In this document: piece by piece, positions 1 to 9,438 of the stretch | Numbering within the stretch: position 1 is the first letter of the stretch | Layout: the number at the start of each line of letters is the position of its first letter | NCBI RefSeq assembly: GCF_000527155.1 | Contig: NZ_AZUQ01000001.1 | Location: 2,167,615 to 2,231,614, forward strand | Source: Haloglycomyces albus DSM 45210 | GTDB lineage: Bacteria; Actinomycetota; Actinomycetes; Mycobacteriales; Micromonosporaceae | DNA length: 64,000 nt | Direction: 5' to 3' | Program-made: the position numbers and the translations under genes | Notes under the pieces: generated by a model | Told to the model about the DNA's origin: nothing | The model's database searches: none | What the model saw: the letters and a program-made list of their open reading frames with translations, nothing else

Positions 1-866
1 GCCGGAGAGGTGCCGCCCGGTACGACAGCGCCGTTGGCGAGGAGATCTGGTACTTTTCCGTTGCCGGCCAAGCAGGCCGCTACCGAGGCGCAGGCACTCA
101 CCATCCATTCGAAGACGGGACCGTTGGAGTCCGTTCCGAACGCCTCGGCCCGAGTGTCCAGCCACAGGACCGCGCTCTTCTCCCAGGTCTGCTCCTCACG
201 TCGCACCATGAGTTCGCCCCGACGGGCGCTGGACTTCCAATGCACGCGACGGAGATCATCACCTCTGCGGTATTCGCGAACCGCGATATCGTCGTCGCCG
301 CTGACGGCGATGTGACTCGAGCTGGTACCCGTGTTGAATCCGCTTCCACCGACGAGCGAGCGACCGCGCAGAGCCTGCAAACGAGGGGTAACGACCAGAT
401 CGTCCATGACCGGCGTTACCGAGGTGTGCTTCACCATTCCAAAGGGATCGCTCACGCGGGTTCGGATGGGGCCGAGTGGAAAGATTCCGCGTCGTTGAGC
501 CTGGAGTGAATAGTTCATGCGAGTCGCCGACCTGGCGGGCAAGCGCTCGACGATCAGGCGTGGCGACTCGTGTAGCCGGGGTGGCAGGCGGTCTTCCAAC
601 AATACGGTGGTGGAGGCGGTACGTCCGTCGTTGTGGATGTCAATGCCGATTGTGGTGGATTCATCGATTGATACCTGGGTCGGATGGAGAGAGCGTTCAA
701 ATCGCAGGTGGGGCCGGCGAAAGACCATTACCGCCCATACGAACAGAGGCAGAGTACAGAGGAACGCTCCGATCAGTGCCAGGTCCCGCTCTCCGATCAC
801 GAAGGCGGCGGAGATGAGAAGTATCCCCATCCCGAGTAGCGCGAGTCCCCTTCGGGTGATCCACAC
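1..866 (-). CDS. DUF58 domain protein, 3' part cut by window edge
   Basis: Runs leftward off the window, so the C-terminus is missing. I translated it by hand from GTG at 866, which has a GGGAGG ribosome site 7 nt upstream. Two hydrophobic segments lie in the first ~50 residues, followed by a beta-rich region. It then carries the DUF58 signature: VREYRRGDD, followed by VHWKSSARRGELMVRREE. DUF58 proteins pair with MoxR AAA+ ATPases and often carry a degenerate von Willebrand A fold; the pair is thought to act as a chaperone or metal-insertion system near the envelope. The moxR gene lies 58 nt upstream on the same strand, so they are very likely one operon. Family assignment is firm; the biological role is not known. 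Confidence 0.9.
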   Translation of the reverse strand, partial: MWITRRGLALLGMGILLISAAFVIGERDLALIGAFLCTLPLFVWAVMVFRRPHLRFERSLHPTQVSIDESTTIGIDIHNDGRTASTTVLLEDRLPPRLHESPRLIVERLPARSATRMNYSLQAQRRGIFPLGPIRTRVSDPFGMVKHTSVTPVMDDLVVTPRLQALRGRSLVGGSGFNTGTSSSHIAVSGDDDIAVREYRRGDDLRRVHWKSSARRGELMVRREEQTWEKSAVLWLDTRAEAFGTDSNGPVFEWMVSACASVAACLAGNGKVPDLLANGAVVPGGTSP

Positions 867-924
867 GGTCCCTCCCGGTTCTCGGATCTGAGTGGAAACG
901 CCGCAATTCCAGCGTTCGGTCGGT

Positions 925-1935
925 TCAGCTACGTTGCAGAGGAATACGGTTCACGATTTCGCGGCAGATCGTGTCCGCCTTGAGGCCCGCCACCGACGCT
1001 TCCGTCGTCAGGACGAGGCGGTGAGCGATGACCGGACCCATGAGGTACTGAATGTCGTCGGGTATGACGTAGTGCCGTCCCTGCAACGCCGCCCATACAC
1101 GGGCACACCGCAAAAGCTGCAGACTGGCGCGTGGGCTCGCGCCGAGGCGGATCTCTTTGGCACGTCGGGTGGCGTTGACGAGGCTGACGGTATATTGTTT
1201 CAGTTCGTCGACGACGTGGACGTGGCGTGCGGCTTCGGTCATACGCACCACGGTCACGGCGTCGCACACAGGTCGAAGGGACCGAAGGGGATTGTCCACG
1301 CCGTGTTTATCGAGGATACCCACCTCGGTTGCCGTATCCGGGTATCCCAGTGACAGGCGAGCCGTAAAGCGGTCGCGCTGCGCTTCCGGCAGCGGATACG
1401 TTCCCTCCATGTCGATGGGGTTCTGCGTGGCAATGACCATGAACGGTGATGTCAAGGGGTGCGTTGTGCCGTCGACGGTCACCTGACGCTCTTCCATGCA
1501 TTCCAGAAGGGCGGATTGAGTCTTGGGGCTGGCGCGGTTGATCTCGTCGCCGATGACCAAATGGGAGAAGACGGCTCCCTCTTTGAACACGAATTCACGC
1601 TTGTCCTGATCGTAAACGCTCACTCCGGTGACGTCGCTGGGGAGTAGATCCGGGGTGAATTGGATGCGGTTGACATCGCATTCGATTGATGCCGCCAGAG
1701 CTTTGGCCAGCTGGGTCTTGCCGACTCCCGGAACGTCCTCGAGGAGCAGGTGGCCCTCGGCGAGAAGAACGGTGAAAGCGAGACTTATCGAGCTGCGTTT
1801 TCCGCTGATGACACTTTCAATATTGTCGATGACACGGTCGGCCATCGATCGGAAGGCAGTGAAGTCGACGGACGCGGTGGACGGTGACACCAAGAGGCCT
1901 CCGGGGGGTATGGGGACGGTCTGATCGTGGTTCAC
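925..1935 (-). CDS. MoxR-family AAA+ ATPase
   Basis: 336 residues from a GTG start. Walker A is GVGKTQLAKAL near residue 70; Walker B is VIGDEINRASPKTQSALLECMEE, followed by the sensor stretch IATQNPIDMEGTYPLPEAQRDRF, all typical of MoxR. The C-terminal lid follows. MoxR ATPases form hexamers and work with DUF58/VWA partners, here encoded immediately downstream. No convincing ribosome site precedes the GTG, so an internal start such as the Met of MADRVIDNIE is possible, but that would still keep the whole AAA+ core. In many actinobacteria this pair lies next to the mra/mur division cluster, which fits the ftsQ-ftsZ genes a few kb to the right. Confidence 0.93.
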   Translation of the reverse strand: MNHDQTVPIPPGGLLVSPSTASVDFTAFRSMADRVIDNIESVISGKRSSISLAFTVLLAEGHLLLEDVPGVGKTQLAKALAASIECDVNRIQFTPDLLPSDVTGVSVYDQDKREFVFKEGAVFSHLVIGDEINRASPKTQSALLECMEERQVTVDGTTHPLTSPFMVIATQNPIDMEGTYPLPEAQRDRFTARLSLGYPDTATEVGILDKHGVDNPLRSLRPVCDAVTVVRMTEAARHVHVVDELKQYTVSLVNATRRAKEIRLGASPRASLQLLRCARVWAALQGRHYVIPDDIQYLMGPVIAHRLVLTTEASVAGLKADTICREIVNRIPLQRS

Positions 1936-2051
1936 GTTATCACGGCGATCGTCTCAGGTGAGGCTCGCTTGAGCACGGTATCCCCCAGGTCGGCGAGTCC
2001 CGGAAATCGGCGCGCCGTCGTATCGGATTTCCAATCGCGGGGAGTATGGGC

Positions 2052-2057
2052 TATACT
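2052..2057 (+). promoter_or_regulatory. Probable -10 box (TATACT) for leuS leader transcript
   Basis: TATACT lies 6 nt before the ATG of a short leucine-containing ORF, which puts the likely transcription start at or next to that ATG. The mRNA would therefore be leaderless, as is common in actinobacteria. The -35 region (around 2028-2034) is weak. Confidence 0.6.
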
Positions 2058-2063
2058 GGCGAC

Positions 2064-2099
2064 ATGCGTATTCGGAGATTCAACCTCCTCCTTACCTAG
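2064..2099 (+). CDS. Putative leuS leader peptide MRIRRFNLLLT
   Basis: An 11-codon ORF with three consecutive leucine codons (CTC CTC CTT) just before ACC TAG. It begins at the predicted transcription start, so it would be translated as a leaderless message. The stop codon overlaps the first strand of a stem-loop that precedes an intrinsic terminator, and the next gene is leucyl-tRNA synthetase. This arrangement matches ribosome-mediated attenuation by charged leucine tRNA. It is inferred from sequence layout only; three Leu codons in 11 could arise by chance. Confidence 0.6.
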   Translation: MRIRRFNLLLT

Positions 2100-2155
2100 C
2101 CGTGTTGCACTGAACTGTTCGCAACACGGCTGCCCCGGTCTGCGGGGCTTTTTTT
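2098..2155 (+). terminator. Attenuator: stem-loop plus intrinsic terminator upstream of leuS
   Basis: Two adjacent hairpins. The first pairs AGCCGTGTTGC (2098-2108) perfectly with GCAACACGGCT (2121-2131). The second pairs GCCCC (2132-2136) with GGGGC (2144-2148) and runs directly into seven T residues, a textbook intrinsic terminator. It stands 56 nt before the leuS start and after the leader peptide, so it must be read through for leuS expression. I could not find a strong alternative antiterminator pairing by eye, so the switching mechanism is uncertain. Confidence 0.75.
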
Positions 2156-2210
2156 GTGCCTAAAATCAGTCGCCGTTTCAGGCCATGAACGATGAACGGA
2201 TATCAGAATC

Positions 2211-5030
2211 ATGAGTGAACCTAAACACCGTTATGACGCCGGGTTGGCCGGCGAGATCGAGCCGCGCTGGCAGGATTATTGGGAGAACGAAGCCACCTTC
2301 GACACCCCGAACCCGGCGGGGTCGTTGGCCGATTCACAACATCCTCGTGCCGATGCCCCAAAGAAGTTTGTTATGGACATGTTCCCGTTCCCTTCGGGGG
2401 CGGGTTTGCACGTCGGTCATCCCCTGGGGTACATAGCCACCGACGTGTACTCGCGTTACCTGCGCATGGCGGGTTACAACGTTCTGCACCCGATGGGGTA
2501 CGACTCCTTTGGACTGCCGACGGAACAGTATGCGGTGACCTCCGGGCGTCAGCCGGCCGAAATCACCGCCGAAAACATCGATCGTTACCGGGCGCAGTTG
2601 CGACGGATCGGGATGGGCTATGACAATCGTCGCGAGTTCGCCACTTCGGATCCGTCGTTCTATAAATGGACCCAGTGGGTCTTTCTGCAGATCTTCAATT
2701 CCTATTACGACGAACGGGCCGATGCGGCTCGCCCGATCGAAGAGTTGATCGAGCAGTTCGAACAGGGGCGTCGGTCGGTTCCCGGGGAACGCGAATGGGA
2801 CGATCTGAGTGCGGTGGAGCGCCGCCGGATCATCGATGAGCACCGGTTGGCCTATGTCACCGAAGCGCCGGTGAACTGGTGCCCCGGTCTGGGGACGGTG
2901 CTGTCCAATGAAGAGGTCACCGCTGACGGGCGCAGTGAGCGCGGTAATTTCCCCGTCTTCACCCGCAAACTGAAGCAGTGGATGATGCGGATTACGGCCT
3001 ATTCGGAGCGTCTGCTGCGCGACCTGGAGATTCTGGAGTGGCCGGAGTCGATCAAGATTATGCAGCGCAATTGGATCGGAAAATCCGAAGGCGCCTTCAT
3101 CGACTTCTCGACCTATGCCGGCGACATCAGGGTCTTCACCACCCGCCCCGACACCTTGTGGGGCTCCACCTATATGGTGTTGGCTCCCGAGCATGAACTG
3201 GTCGATTCGCTGACCGCCGAATCGTGGCCGGCGGGCATTCCGTCGGAATGGACCGGAGGCTATGAGACGCCGGGCGCCGCGATAGCGGCGTACCGGGCGG
3301 AAGCGGCGCGGAAGACGGATGTGGAGCGTCAGGCCGACGCCAAGGACAAGACCGGTGTGTTCATCGGTGGGTATGCGACCAATCCGGTGAACGGTGAACA
3401 GATCCCCGTCTTCATCGCCGATTACGTTCTGGCCGGTTATGGGACGGGCGCGATCATGGCCGTTCCGGCACACGATGATCGTGACTTCGCGTTCGCGCGG
3501 GCGTTTGACATTCCCATTCGACAGGTCGTGTCGGACGGTACGGATTGGGACGGGTCCGCCGCGCTGACCGATACCGAGTCCGGAGTGGTGGTCAACTCCG
3601 ACATTCTGGACGGATTGAACGTCGAAGCGGCGAAGCGTCGGATCATCGATTGGTTGAGCGAGCACGGTCGGGGCGAAGGTACGACGACCTACCGACTGCG
3701 GGATTGGCTGTTCAGTCGGCAACGGTACTGGGGCGAGCCGTTCCCCATCGTCTACGACGAGTCCGGATTGCCGGTGGCGGTTCCGGAGGAGCAATTGCCG
3801 GTAACGCTGCCGGAGATGGACGATTTCAGCCCGGCCACCTTTGCCGCCGACGATGTGACCTCCGCTCCGGAACCACCGTTGGGTCGAGCCAAGGACTGGG
3901 TCACGGTGGAGATGGACCTGGGTGACGGAACCAAAACCTACACGCGCGAATTGAACACCATGCCCAACTGGGCGGGGTCCTCCTGGTACGAACTGCGTTA
4001 CACCGATCCGAGCAATCCCGATCAGGTTGCCGATTCGGAGAATGAATCGTATTGGATGGGGCCGCAGGAGAACGTTCCGAGCGGCGGAGTCGACCTGTAC
4101 GTCGGCGGAGCCGAACATGCGGTACTGCATTTGTTGTACGCGCGTTTTTGGCACAAGGTTCTGTACGACCTGGGGCATGTGTCGAGCCCGGAACCGTTCG
4201 CGCGTCTGTTCAACCAGGGCTACATTCAGGCCTACGCCTATACCGACGCCCGCGGGGTGTACGTTCCCGCTCATGAGGTGGAGGAACGCGATGGTCGTTA
4301 CTTCCATCAAGGCGAAGAGGTCAAGCGGGAATACGGCAAGATGGGCAAGTCGTTGAAGAACGTGGTGACTCCGGACGAGATCTGTCGTGACTACGGTGCC
4401 GACACGTTCCGGGTCTATGAGATGTCCATGGGCCCCTTGGAAGTGTCGAAGCCTTGGGAGACGCGCGCGATCGTGGGCTCGTATCGATTCCTGCAGCGTC
4501 TGTGGCGGAACATCGTCGATGAGGAGACCGGCGACATCAAGGTGGTTGACGCGGAGGCGGACGAAGAGACGCTGAAGGCGATGCACCAGGCCGTCAAGGG
4601 AGTTCGCGACGACTACTTCAACCTGCGGATGAACACCGCGGTGGCCAAGTTGATCACCTTCAACAATCATTTGGTCGGCCTGACGCGACTGCCTCGTGCC
4701 GTGGCGGAGACGATGGTGCAGTTGACCGCCCCAATGGCTCCGCATATCTGTGAGGAACTGTGGCGGCGTCTGGGACACACGGGCACGATCGCGTATGTGG
4801 ACTTCCCGGTCGCCGATGAGAATTACTTGGTGGAAGATACGGTGACCTACCCCGTTCAGGTGAACGGCAAGGTCCGGAGCCGCATCGAAGTGGCCACCGA
4901 CGCCGAACGCGATGCGATCGAGGCCGCGGCACTGGCCGACGAAAAAATCCAGTCCTCGGTGAACGGTAAGGAGGTCAAGAAGGTGATCGTGGTTCCCAAC
5001 CGCATGGTTTCGGTTGTGGTGGCGGGATAG
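2211..5030 (+). CDS. leuS: Leucyl-tRNA synthetase
   Basis: 939 residues, the usual length for an actinobacterial LeuRS. It charges tRNA-Leu with leucine in the cytoplasm. Class I motifs are present: HVGH at residues 67-70 (HIGH box, in [15 protein letters not shown]) and KMGKS near residue 710 (KMSKS box). Between them lies a large editing (CP1) domain with TTRPDTLWG and [10 protein letters not shown], as expected for hydrolysis of mischarged tRNA. The anticodon-binding C-terminal domain is complete. The gene follows a probable leucine-sensing leader and is followed by a strong hairpin, so it looks monocistronic. Its position immediately upstream of ftsQ is unusual. Confidence 0.98.
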   Translation: MSEPKHRYDAGLAGEIEPRWQDYWENEATFDTPNPAGSLADSQHPRADAPKKFVMDMFPFPSGAGLHVGHPLGYIATDVYSRYLRMAGYNVLHPMGYDSFGLPTEQYAVTSGRQPAEITAENIDRYRAQLRRIGMGYDNRREFATSDPSFYKWTQWVFLQIFNSYYDERADAARPIEELIEQFEQGRRSVPGEREWDDLSAVERRRIIDEHRLAYVTEAPVNWCPGLGTVLSNEEVTADGRSERGNFPVFTRKLKQWMMRITAYSERLLRDLEILEWPESIKIMQRNWIGKSEGAFIDFSTYAGDIRVFTTRPDTLWGSTYMVLAPEHELVDSLTAESWPAGIPSEWTGGYETPGAAIAAYRAEAARKTDVERQADAKDKTGVFIGGYATNPVNGEQIPVFIADYVLAGYGTGAIMAVPAHDDRDFAFARAFDIPIRQVVSDGTDWDGSAALTDTESGVVVNSDILDGLNVEAAKRRIIDWLSEHGRGEGTTTYRLRDWLFSRQRYWGEPFPIVYDESGLPVAVPEEQLPVTLPEMDDFSPATFAADDVTSAPEPPLGRAKDWVTVEMDLGDGTKTYTRELNTMPNWAGSSWYELRYTDPSNPDQVADSENESYWMGPQENVPSGGVDLYVGGAEHAVLHLLYARFWHKVLYDLGHVSSPEPFARLFNQGYIQAYAYTDARGVYVPAHEVEERDGRYFHQGEEVKREYGKMGKSLKNVVTPDEICRDYGADTFRVYEMSMGPLEVSKPWETRAIVGSYRFLQRLWRNIVDEETGDIKVVDAEADEETLKAMHQAVKGVRDDYFNLRMNTAVAKLITFNNHLVGLTRLPRAVAETMVQLTAPMAPHICEELWRRLGHTGTIAYVDFPVADENYLVEDTVTYPVQVNGKVRSRIEVATDAERDAIEAAALADEKIQSSVNGKEVKKVIVVPNRMVSVVVAG

Positions 5031-5056
5031 TCATGTCACCGTCGCTATGAGCTTTA

Positions 5057-5101
5057 CCGATGGTCCAGGGGTTTCGATGGGTGGAATCCCTGGACCATCG
5101 G
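5057..5101 (+). terminator. Hairpin downstream of leuS
   Basis: A perfect 14-bp stem (CCGATGGTCCAGGG at 5057-5070 with its complement at 5088-5101) and a 17-nt loop, starting 27 nt after the leuS stop. There is only a short T-rich tail (TGTTTGAG), so termination is likely but not textbook. Confidence 0.65.
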
Positions 5102-5223
5102 TGTTTGAGAACGTCCTGCTTGCCGGGTAGTGGGGACCGTTTCAACCTGAAGGCATGACGGACAAGCGGGCCCGGTGTGATCGAATGACGGAGGGGTTCG
5201 GCACCGTGCCGGAATCGGATTCT

Positions 5224-5238
5224 GTCGTTTTTAACGAC
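5224..5238. repeat. Short inverted repeat upstream of ftsQ
   Basis: GTCGTT-TTT-AACGAC, a perfect 6-bp inverted repeat with a 3-nt spacer, ending 22 nt before the preferred ftsQ start. It could be a regulator site or chance; nothing else supports it. Confidence 0.3.
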
Positions 5239-5260
5239 GCAATTGTGCCAGTATGACCGC

Positions 5261-5998
5261 ATGTTGCGTGAATCGACGAAGCGATGGAAAATACCCGGAC
5301 TCGCATTGCCGGCGGGTCGTTCGTGGTTCAGTGCCTTTCGCACATTGAAGCTGTGGTTGGCCGCCGCCGCAGTCGTATTGGTGGCGTTGACCGTGGCGGC
5401 CGCGTTGTATTCGCCTCTATTCGCGATTAAGAACATTCGGGTGGAGGGCGCGCACTTTGTCGATGTGGACGAAATTCGGCGCATCGCCGGACCCCATAAG
5501 GACGAGAATCTTTTTCGTTTTGACGCTTCGGGTTTGGCCGAGGAATTGGTGCGTCTCCCGGAGGTGAAATCGGTCGAAATAGTTCGGAGCGTTCCCGATT
5601 CCGTAGCGATCGAGGTCATGGAACGTCGGCCCTACTTTGCCGTGCGAGACGACGACGGTTATATCATGGCTGATGATCAAGGTGTTGCCTTTGCGACCGT
5701 TGACAACACGGCAGAAGTACAGTGGATGGTTGAAATTGACGACCTTTCAATTCTGGAGAAAGTAGCGGTGCCCCTTCGGGAAATTTTGACCGAACTCCCC
5801 ACATCGATTGCTTCGCAGGTAGAAACTGTTCATGTGACCTCCCTTGAGGCAACCACATTGAAATTGACCGACAGGCGCGTTATACGCTGGGGAGATGACA
5901 GTGAGAATGAGATGAAGTCTCGAGTTTCTCTGGCGTTGTTGCAACAAGGGCATCATGAGATTGATGTCAGCGCTCCGCGTGCGCCGACGATAAGTTAG
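5261..5998 (+). CDS. ftsQ: Cell division protein FtsQ
   Basis: About 245 residues from ATG at 5261; an in-frame GTG at 5243 would add six residues. The layout is that of FtsQ/DivIB: a basic cytoplasmic N-terminus, one membrane span (LWLAAAAVVLVALTVAAAL) and then a POTRA domain beginning FAIKNIRVEGAHFVDVDEI, with LPEVKSVEIVRSVPDSVAIEVMERRP. FtsQ links early and late divisome proteins at midcell. It sits 67 nt upstream of ftsZ, the normal order, but murC/murB/ddl are not upstream; leuS is. No clear ribosome site is seen, so translation may be leaderless. Confidence 0.92.
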   Translation: MLRESTKRWKIPGLALPAGRSWFSAFRTLKLWLAAAAVVLVALTVAAALYSPLFAIKNIRVEGAHFVDVDEIRRIAGPHKDENLFRFDASGLAEELVRLPEVKSVEIVRSVPDSVAIEVMERRPYFAVRDDDGYIMADDQGVAFATVDNTAEVQWMVEIDDLSILEKVAVPLREILTELPTSIASQVETVHVTSLEATTLKLTDRRVIRWGDDSENEMKSRVSLALLQQGHHEIDVSAPRAPTIS

Positions 5999-6065
5999 CG
6001 TTAAAGAGCGTAGGCTATGAAATTCTAGAACAGATACGTCCAGCGAGAGGGAAGGGCTCAACGCG

Positions 6066-7196
6066 ATGACAGCACCGCATAACTACCTCGCAGTCATCAA
6101 AGTCGTCGGTATTGGAGGTGGCGGCGTCAACGCGGTCAACCGCATGATCGAAGCTGGACTCAAAGGAGTTGAGTTTATCGCGATCAACACCGACGCACAG
6201 GCATTGCTTATGAGCGATGCCGATGTGAAGCTCGATGTGGGTCGTGAATTGACTCGAGGCCTTGGGGCCGGAGCCAATCCCGAAGTCGGGGCAAAGGCGT
6301 GCGAGGACCACCGCGATGAAATCGAAGAAGTCCTCAAGGGTGCCGACATGGTATTCGTAACCTGCGGTGAAGGTGGTGGAACCGGAACCGGTGGGGCACC
6401 GGTCATCGCCAACATCGCCCGCAAGGCCGGGGCGTTGACGATAGGCGTCGTGACACGTCCGTTCGCATTCGAGGGCAAACGCCGGCAGACCCAGGCGGTC
6501 ACCGGAATAGAGGATCTACGGTCCGAATGCGACACACTGATCGTCATTCCCAATGATCGTCTTCTGCACCTGGGTGATCGTGGAATATCCATGATGGATG
6601 CATTCCGTCTTGCCGACCAGGTTCTACTCTCAGGTGTTCAGGGAATAACAGATCTGATTACCACCCCAGGCCTGATCAACCTGGACTTCGCCGACGTCAA
6701 GAGCGTCATGAGTGGGGCGGGATCGGCCCTCATGGGCATAGGCTCGGCGAGAGGGGAGAATCGCGCTGTCGAAGCGGCGAGGGCGGCCATCGAGTCGCCC
6801 CTGCTGGAACAGAGCATGGAAGGCGCACAAGGCGTACTGCTGTCGATCGCCGGAGGTTCGGATCTAGGTCTCTTCGAGATCAACGATGCCGCCGAACTGG
6901 TCAGCGACTGCGCGCACGCCGACGCCAACATCATCTTCGGAGCCGTCATCGATGACGCTCTCGGGGAGGAAACCCGGGTCACGGTCATCGCCGCCGGATT
7001 CGACAGCGAGGACGATCAATTCGAGATCGCGGAGCCCAAGCGGCTCTCCATTTCCGACTCCTCGGAATCCGGATCGGATTCCTCAGGTGGCGAAAGCGAC
7101 TCCCGTTCCGACTCCAATCCGTCGAACACGCCCGAACCGCGTAAGGTTCTCTTTGATGACGTCGATGTACCCGACTTTCTCAAAAACGGATCCTAA
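6066..7196 (+). CDS. ftsZ: Cell division GTPase FtsZ
   Basis: 376 residues. FtsZ polymerises at midcell to form the Z ring. The tubulin signature GGGTGTG lies at residues 103-109, preceded by the N-terminal nucleotide-binding motif [16 protein letters not shown]. The T7 catalytic loop [11 protein letters not shown] is intact. After a serine/aspartate-rich linker the protein ends in the conserved C-terminal peptide DVPDFLKN, which in actinobacteria binds SepF and FtsW. A purine-rich ribosome site (GAGAGGGAAGG) precedes the ATG. The last 41 nt overlap the start of the next gene, indicating coupled expression. Confidence 0.98.
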   Translation: MTAPHNYLAVIKVVGIGGGGVNAVNRMIEAGLKGVEFIAINTDAQALLMSDADVKLDVGRELTRGLGAGANPEVGAKACEDHRDEIEEVLKGADMVFVTCGEGGGTGTGGAPVIANIARKAGALTIGVVTRPFAFEGKRRQTQAVTGIEDLRSECDTLIVIPNDRLLHLGDRGISMMDAFRLADQVLLSGVQGITDLITTPGLINLDFADVKSVMSGAGSALMGIGSARGENRAVEAARAAIESPLLEQSMEGAQGVLLSIAGGSDLGLFEINDAAELVSDCAHADANIIFGAVIDDALGEETRVTVIAAGFDSEDDQFEIAEPKRLSISDSSESGSDSSGGESDSRSDSNPSNTPEPRKVLFDDVDVPDFLKNGS

Positions 7197-7881
7197 ACGA
7201 ACCGAAGCACTACGATCCAGCCTGGCCGAAGCGCAACGTGACGTTCACGCCGCCTGCCGCCAGGCGGATCGTGCGCCCGATGAAGTCCGGATCATCGCGG
7301 TCACGAAAACGCACCCCCCGGAAGACGCCGCCACCCTAGTAGACATCGGTCAGATCGACCTGGGAGAGAACAAGGCCCAGGAAGGCACTCCCAAAGCCGA
7401 ACAATTGCGAACCTGGGACCGTACGCCACGCTGGCACTTTCTGGGCCAGCTGCAACGCAACAAAGTGCGCAGCGTGGTGTCGTGGGCCGATTGGATTCAC
7501 TCGGTCGATCGAACTCGCCTCGTCGATGCCGTCGACCGGGCCGCCGTCGACCGGGAAATTTCGATCTGCCTCCAGGTCAACCTGAACTCCGAATCCGGCC
7601 GAGGCGGAGTCCTCCCCGGTGATTTGGAAGCGCTCGCGGAACATGCCGCCGCGTGTTCGAACCTGCGAGTACGCGGAGTCATGGCGGTGGCCCCCCTGGA
7701 ATGGGAATCAGAACGTGCCTTCGAACGCTTGGCGGATATGTCCCGCGTCGTTCGCCGGGTGGTACCTGACGCAAGTGAGATCTCAGCGGGAATGACCGAC
7801 GATTTCACCACAGCGATCGAATACGGGTCGACGATGGTTCGCCTGGGAAGTAAGATCCTGGGCCGTCGCCACGGTCGATGA
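7156..7881 (+). CDS. YggS-family PLP-binding protein (PLP homeostasis)
   Basis: Reads [23 protein letters not shown], then the PLP-lysine motif [25 protein letters not shown], and the phosphate-binding end [26 protein letters not shown]. About 241 residues, or 238 from the second Met at 7165. These fold-type III PLP carriers control vitamin B6 balance and have no known catalysis. The start overlaps the end of ftsZ by 41 nt. The laccase-domain gene (pgeF/ylmD) that usually lies between ftsZ and this gene in actinobacteria is absent. Confidence 0.93.
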   Translation: MTSMYPTFSKTDPKRTEALRSSLAEAQRDVHAACRQADRAPDEVRIIAVTKTHPPEDAATLVDIGQIDLGENKAQEGTPKAEQLRTWDRTPRWHFLGQLQRNKVRSVVSWADWIHSVDRTRLVDAVDRAAVDREISICLQVNLNSESGRGGVLPGDLEALAEHAAACSNLRVRGVMAVAPLEWESERAFERLADMSRVVRRVVPDASEISAGMTDDFTTAIEYGSTMVRLGSKILGRRHGR

Positions 7882-7976
7882 GCTTACCCCCGTGTGGAGA
7901 CGGTACAGGGGAGGACTTCTGTCACCTACGATCCTGATGGGGTACGTAAGTTCCGCTCATCTATTGTGTTGGTGTG

Positions 7977-7990
7977 ACGCAATATTGCGT
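7977..7990. repeat. 14-bp perfect palindrome in the yggS-sepF gap
   Basis: ACGCAATATTGCGT lies in a 292-nt gene-free stretch (7882-8173). It could be an operator for sepF or simply a palindrome; no partner regulator is evident. Nothing else recognisable is in this gap apart from the sepF ribosome site near its right end. Confidence 0.35.
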
Positions 7991-8173
7991 AACGGTGCCA
8001 CCATGTGCTGAACAATCGACACAAAAGCGTCTTTTCCGAGCTGGGCCGAGTTAGGATTGATCTGGGCATGACCAAGCGATATACCCTGTTCGGAACTCGC
8101 CCAGCGGGGTAGATCGTCTCGCAGGCCGGCTCTGGGTGGACGCTGCGGTGTATTAAGTGGGAGGAGCTCAACT

Positions 8174-8719
8174 ATGGGGGCAATGCGGAAAGCCGGCGTA
8201 TGGCTCGGGCTTATCGAAGAAGAGGAACAGGCACGGCGCAGGACGATGTCAGAGGATGTCGACGAATTCGCCGAGGAAGAGCCTGAACCACAGCCGGTGC
8301 GTCGCGCTCCACGGCGAATTGAGCGTACCGAGCCCCGACCGGCCGTTCGCCAAGTCAATCGAAGTGGAGTCACTCCGTTGCGTGAGGACGTCGCGACCAC
8401 GCCGAAGGAAGCCCCCGCCCCGGCGCCGAGTGAACCGCAGAACAATTACCGCATTACTACGTTGCATCCAACGACTTACAACGAGGCGCGGACGATCGGC
8501 GAGCGTTATCGTGAGGGAACTCCCGTCATTATGAATCTCTCGGAAATGGATGAGGCCGATGCCAAACGCCTCGTCGACTTCGCGGCGGGTCTGGTGTTCG
8601 GACTGCGGGGTTCGTTTGAGCGGGTGACCAATCGAGTATTCCTACTGTCGCCTGCTAATGTGCGGGTGACGGCTGAAGATAAGGCCAAGATCGCTGAGGG
8701 CGGTTTTTTCAACCAGTGA
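8174..8719 (+). CDS. sepF: Cell division protein SepF
   Basis: 181 residues with a strong ribosome site (GGGAGGAG) before the ATG. It starts with the amphipathic membrane-targeting helix [18 protein letters not shown], followed by an acidic/proline linker and the SepF core from about residue 90: [51 protein letters not shown] and [12 protein letters not shown]. In actinobacteria, which lack FtsA, SepF tethers the FtsZ C-terminal peptide to the membrane. Its place between yggS and yggT is the classical order. Confidence 0.96.
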   Translation: MGAMRKAGVWLGLIEEEEQARRRTMSEDVDEFAEEEPEPQPVRRAPRRIERTEPRPAVRQVNRSGVTPLREDVATTPKEAPAPAPSEPQNNYRITTLHPTTYNEARTIGERYREGTPVIMNLSEMDEADAKRLVDFAAGLVFGLRGSFERVTNRVFLLSPANVRVTAEDKAKIAEGGFFNQ

Positions 8720-8741
8720 CGATTGCGGGATACTAGTCATC

Positions 8742-9032
8742 GTGAACCTTGTTATCCAGTGTATTTACCTAGCCCTGTTCCTTTTCTTCGTGGCATTGCT
8801 GGCCAGGGTCGTGACCTCGATCGTCGTGCAGTTTTCCCGCCACTGGGGACCGGGGCCGCGAGCCGCTGCGTTCTTTGAAGTAGTATTTACCATTACCGAT
8901 CCTCCTCTACGGGGGTTGAGAAAACTGATCCCACCCCTCAGAATTGGCAATGTGTCGCTCGACCTGGCTTTCTTGATCGTAATATTCGCGACGGTCATTC
9001 TCATGAACGTGGTGGGCGCCAACATCCGATGA
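8742..9032 (+). CDS. YggT-family membrane protein
   Basis: 96 residues from GTG. Two hydrophobic spans (CIYLALFLFFVALLARVVTS and the C-terminal LDLAFLIVIFATVILMNVV) flank a loop with the family motif ITDPPLRGLRKLIPP. It starts 22 nt after sepF and is certainly co-transcribed with it. Homologues lie in division clusters across Gram-positives and cyanobacteria and may help organise division or nucleoids, but the molecular function is unknown. Confidence 0.9.
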   Translation: MNLVIQCIYLALFLFFVALLARVVTSIVVQFSRHWGPGPRAAAFFEVVFTITDPPLRGLRKLIPPLRIGNVSLDLAFLIVIFATVILMNVVGANIR

Positions 9033-9438
9033 CGACCGCTCGGTTGTTGACCGACGGCACCACAGCGGAGTGGTAGGAGACACTCGAACGGGTAAATCGG
9101 AAGCACCCAGATCACTAATGGCTGAGCTATTGATCTAGCGAGTGGACGGATGTCGTTATGGTGTCGAATGGACGTGCCAAACGACGATCCGATGCTGATC
9201 GGACCACGACTGGTCAGCGACGAAAATTAACGCTTCCGGGTGTTTAGGCACTCGGAAACGCACCAGGGGAGTTGGCGGAGCATACTACATGCGAGACCTT
9301 GCTATATTCGCGACGTAAACAATGTGGCGCGTGCGAAGTTCACTTTGTCTTGGTTGGTTTGCGAAGTAAACTCCAATAGCCACTCGGATTTGCCCCCTAG
9401 TGCCGATCCTGACCAGAAACAACTGAGAAGGAGTTTCG
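9033..9438. other. Gene-free stretch upstream of wag31
   Basis: About 400 nt with no credible ORF. It holds a weak candidate -10 (TATATT, 9303-9308) and, at its right end, a strong AGAAGGAG ribosome site for wag31. It probably contains a wag31-specific promoter, but I cannot place the -35 confidently. Confidence 0.5.

Noticed and set aside
2334-4778. 814-codon open frame on the minus strand opposite leuS
   Set aside because: Shadow of leuS: no family features, codon pattern mirrors the sense gene.
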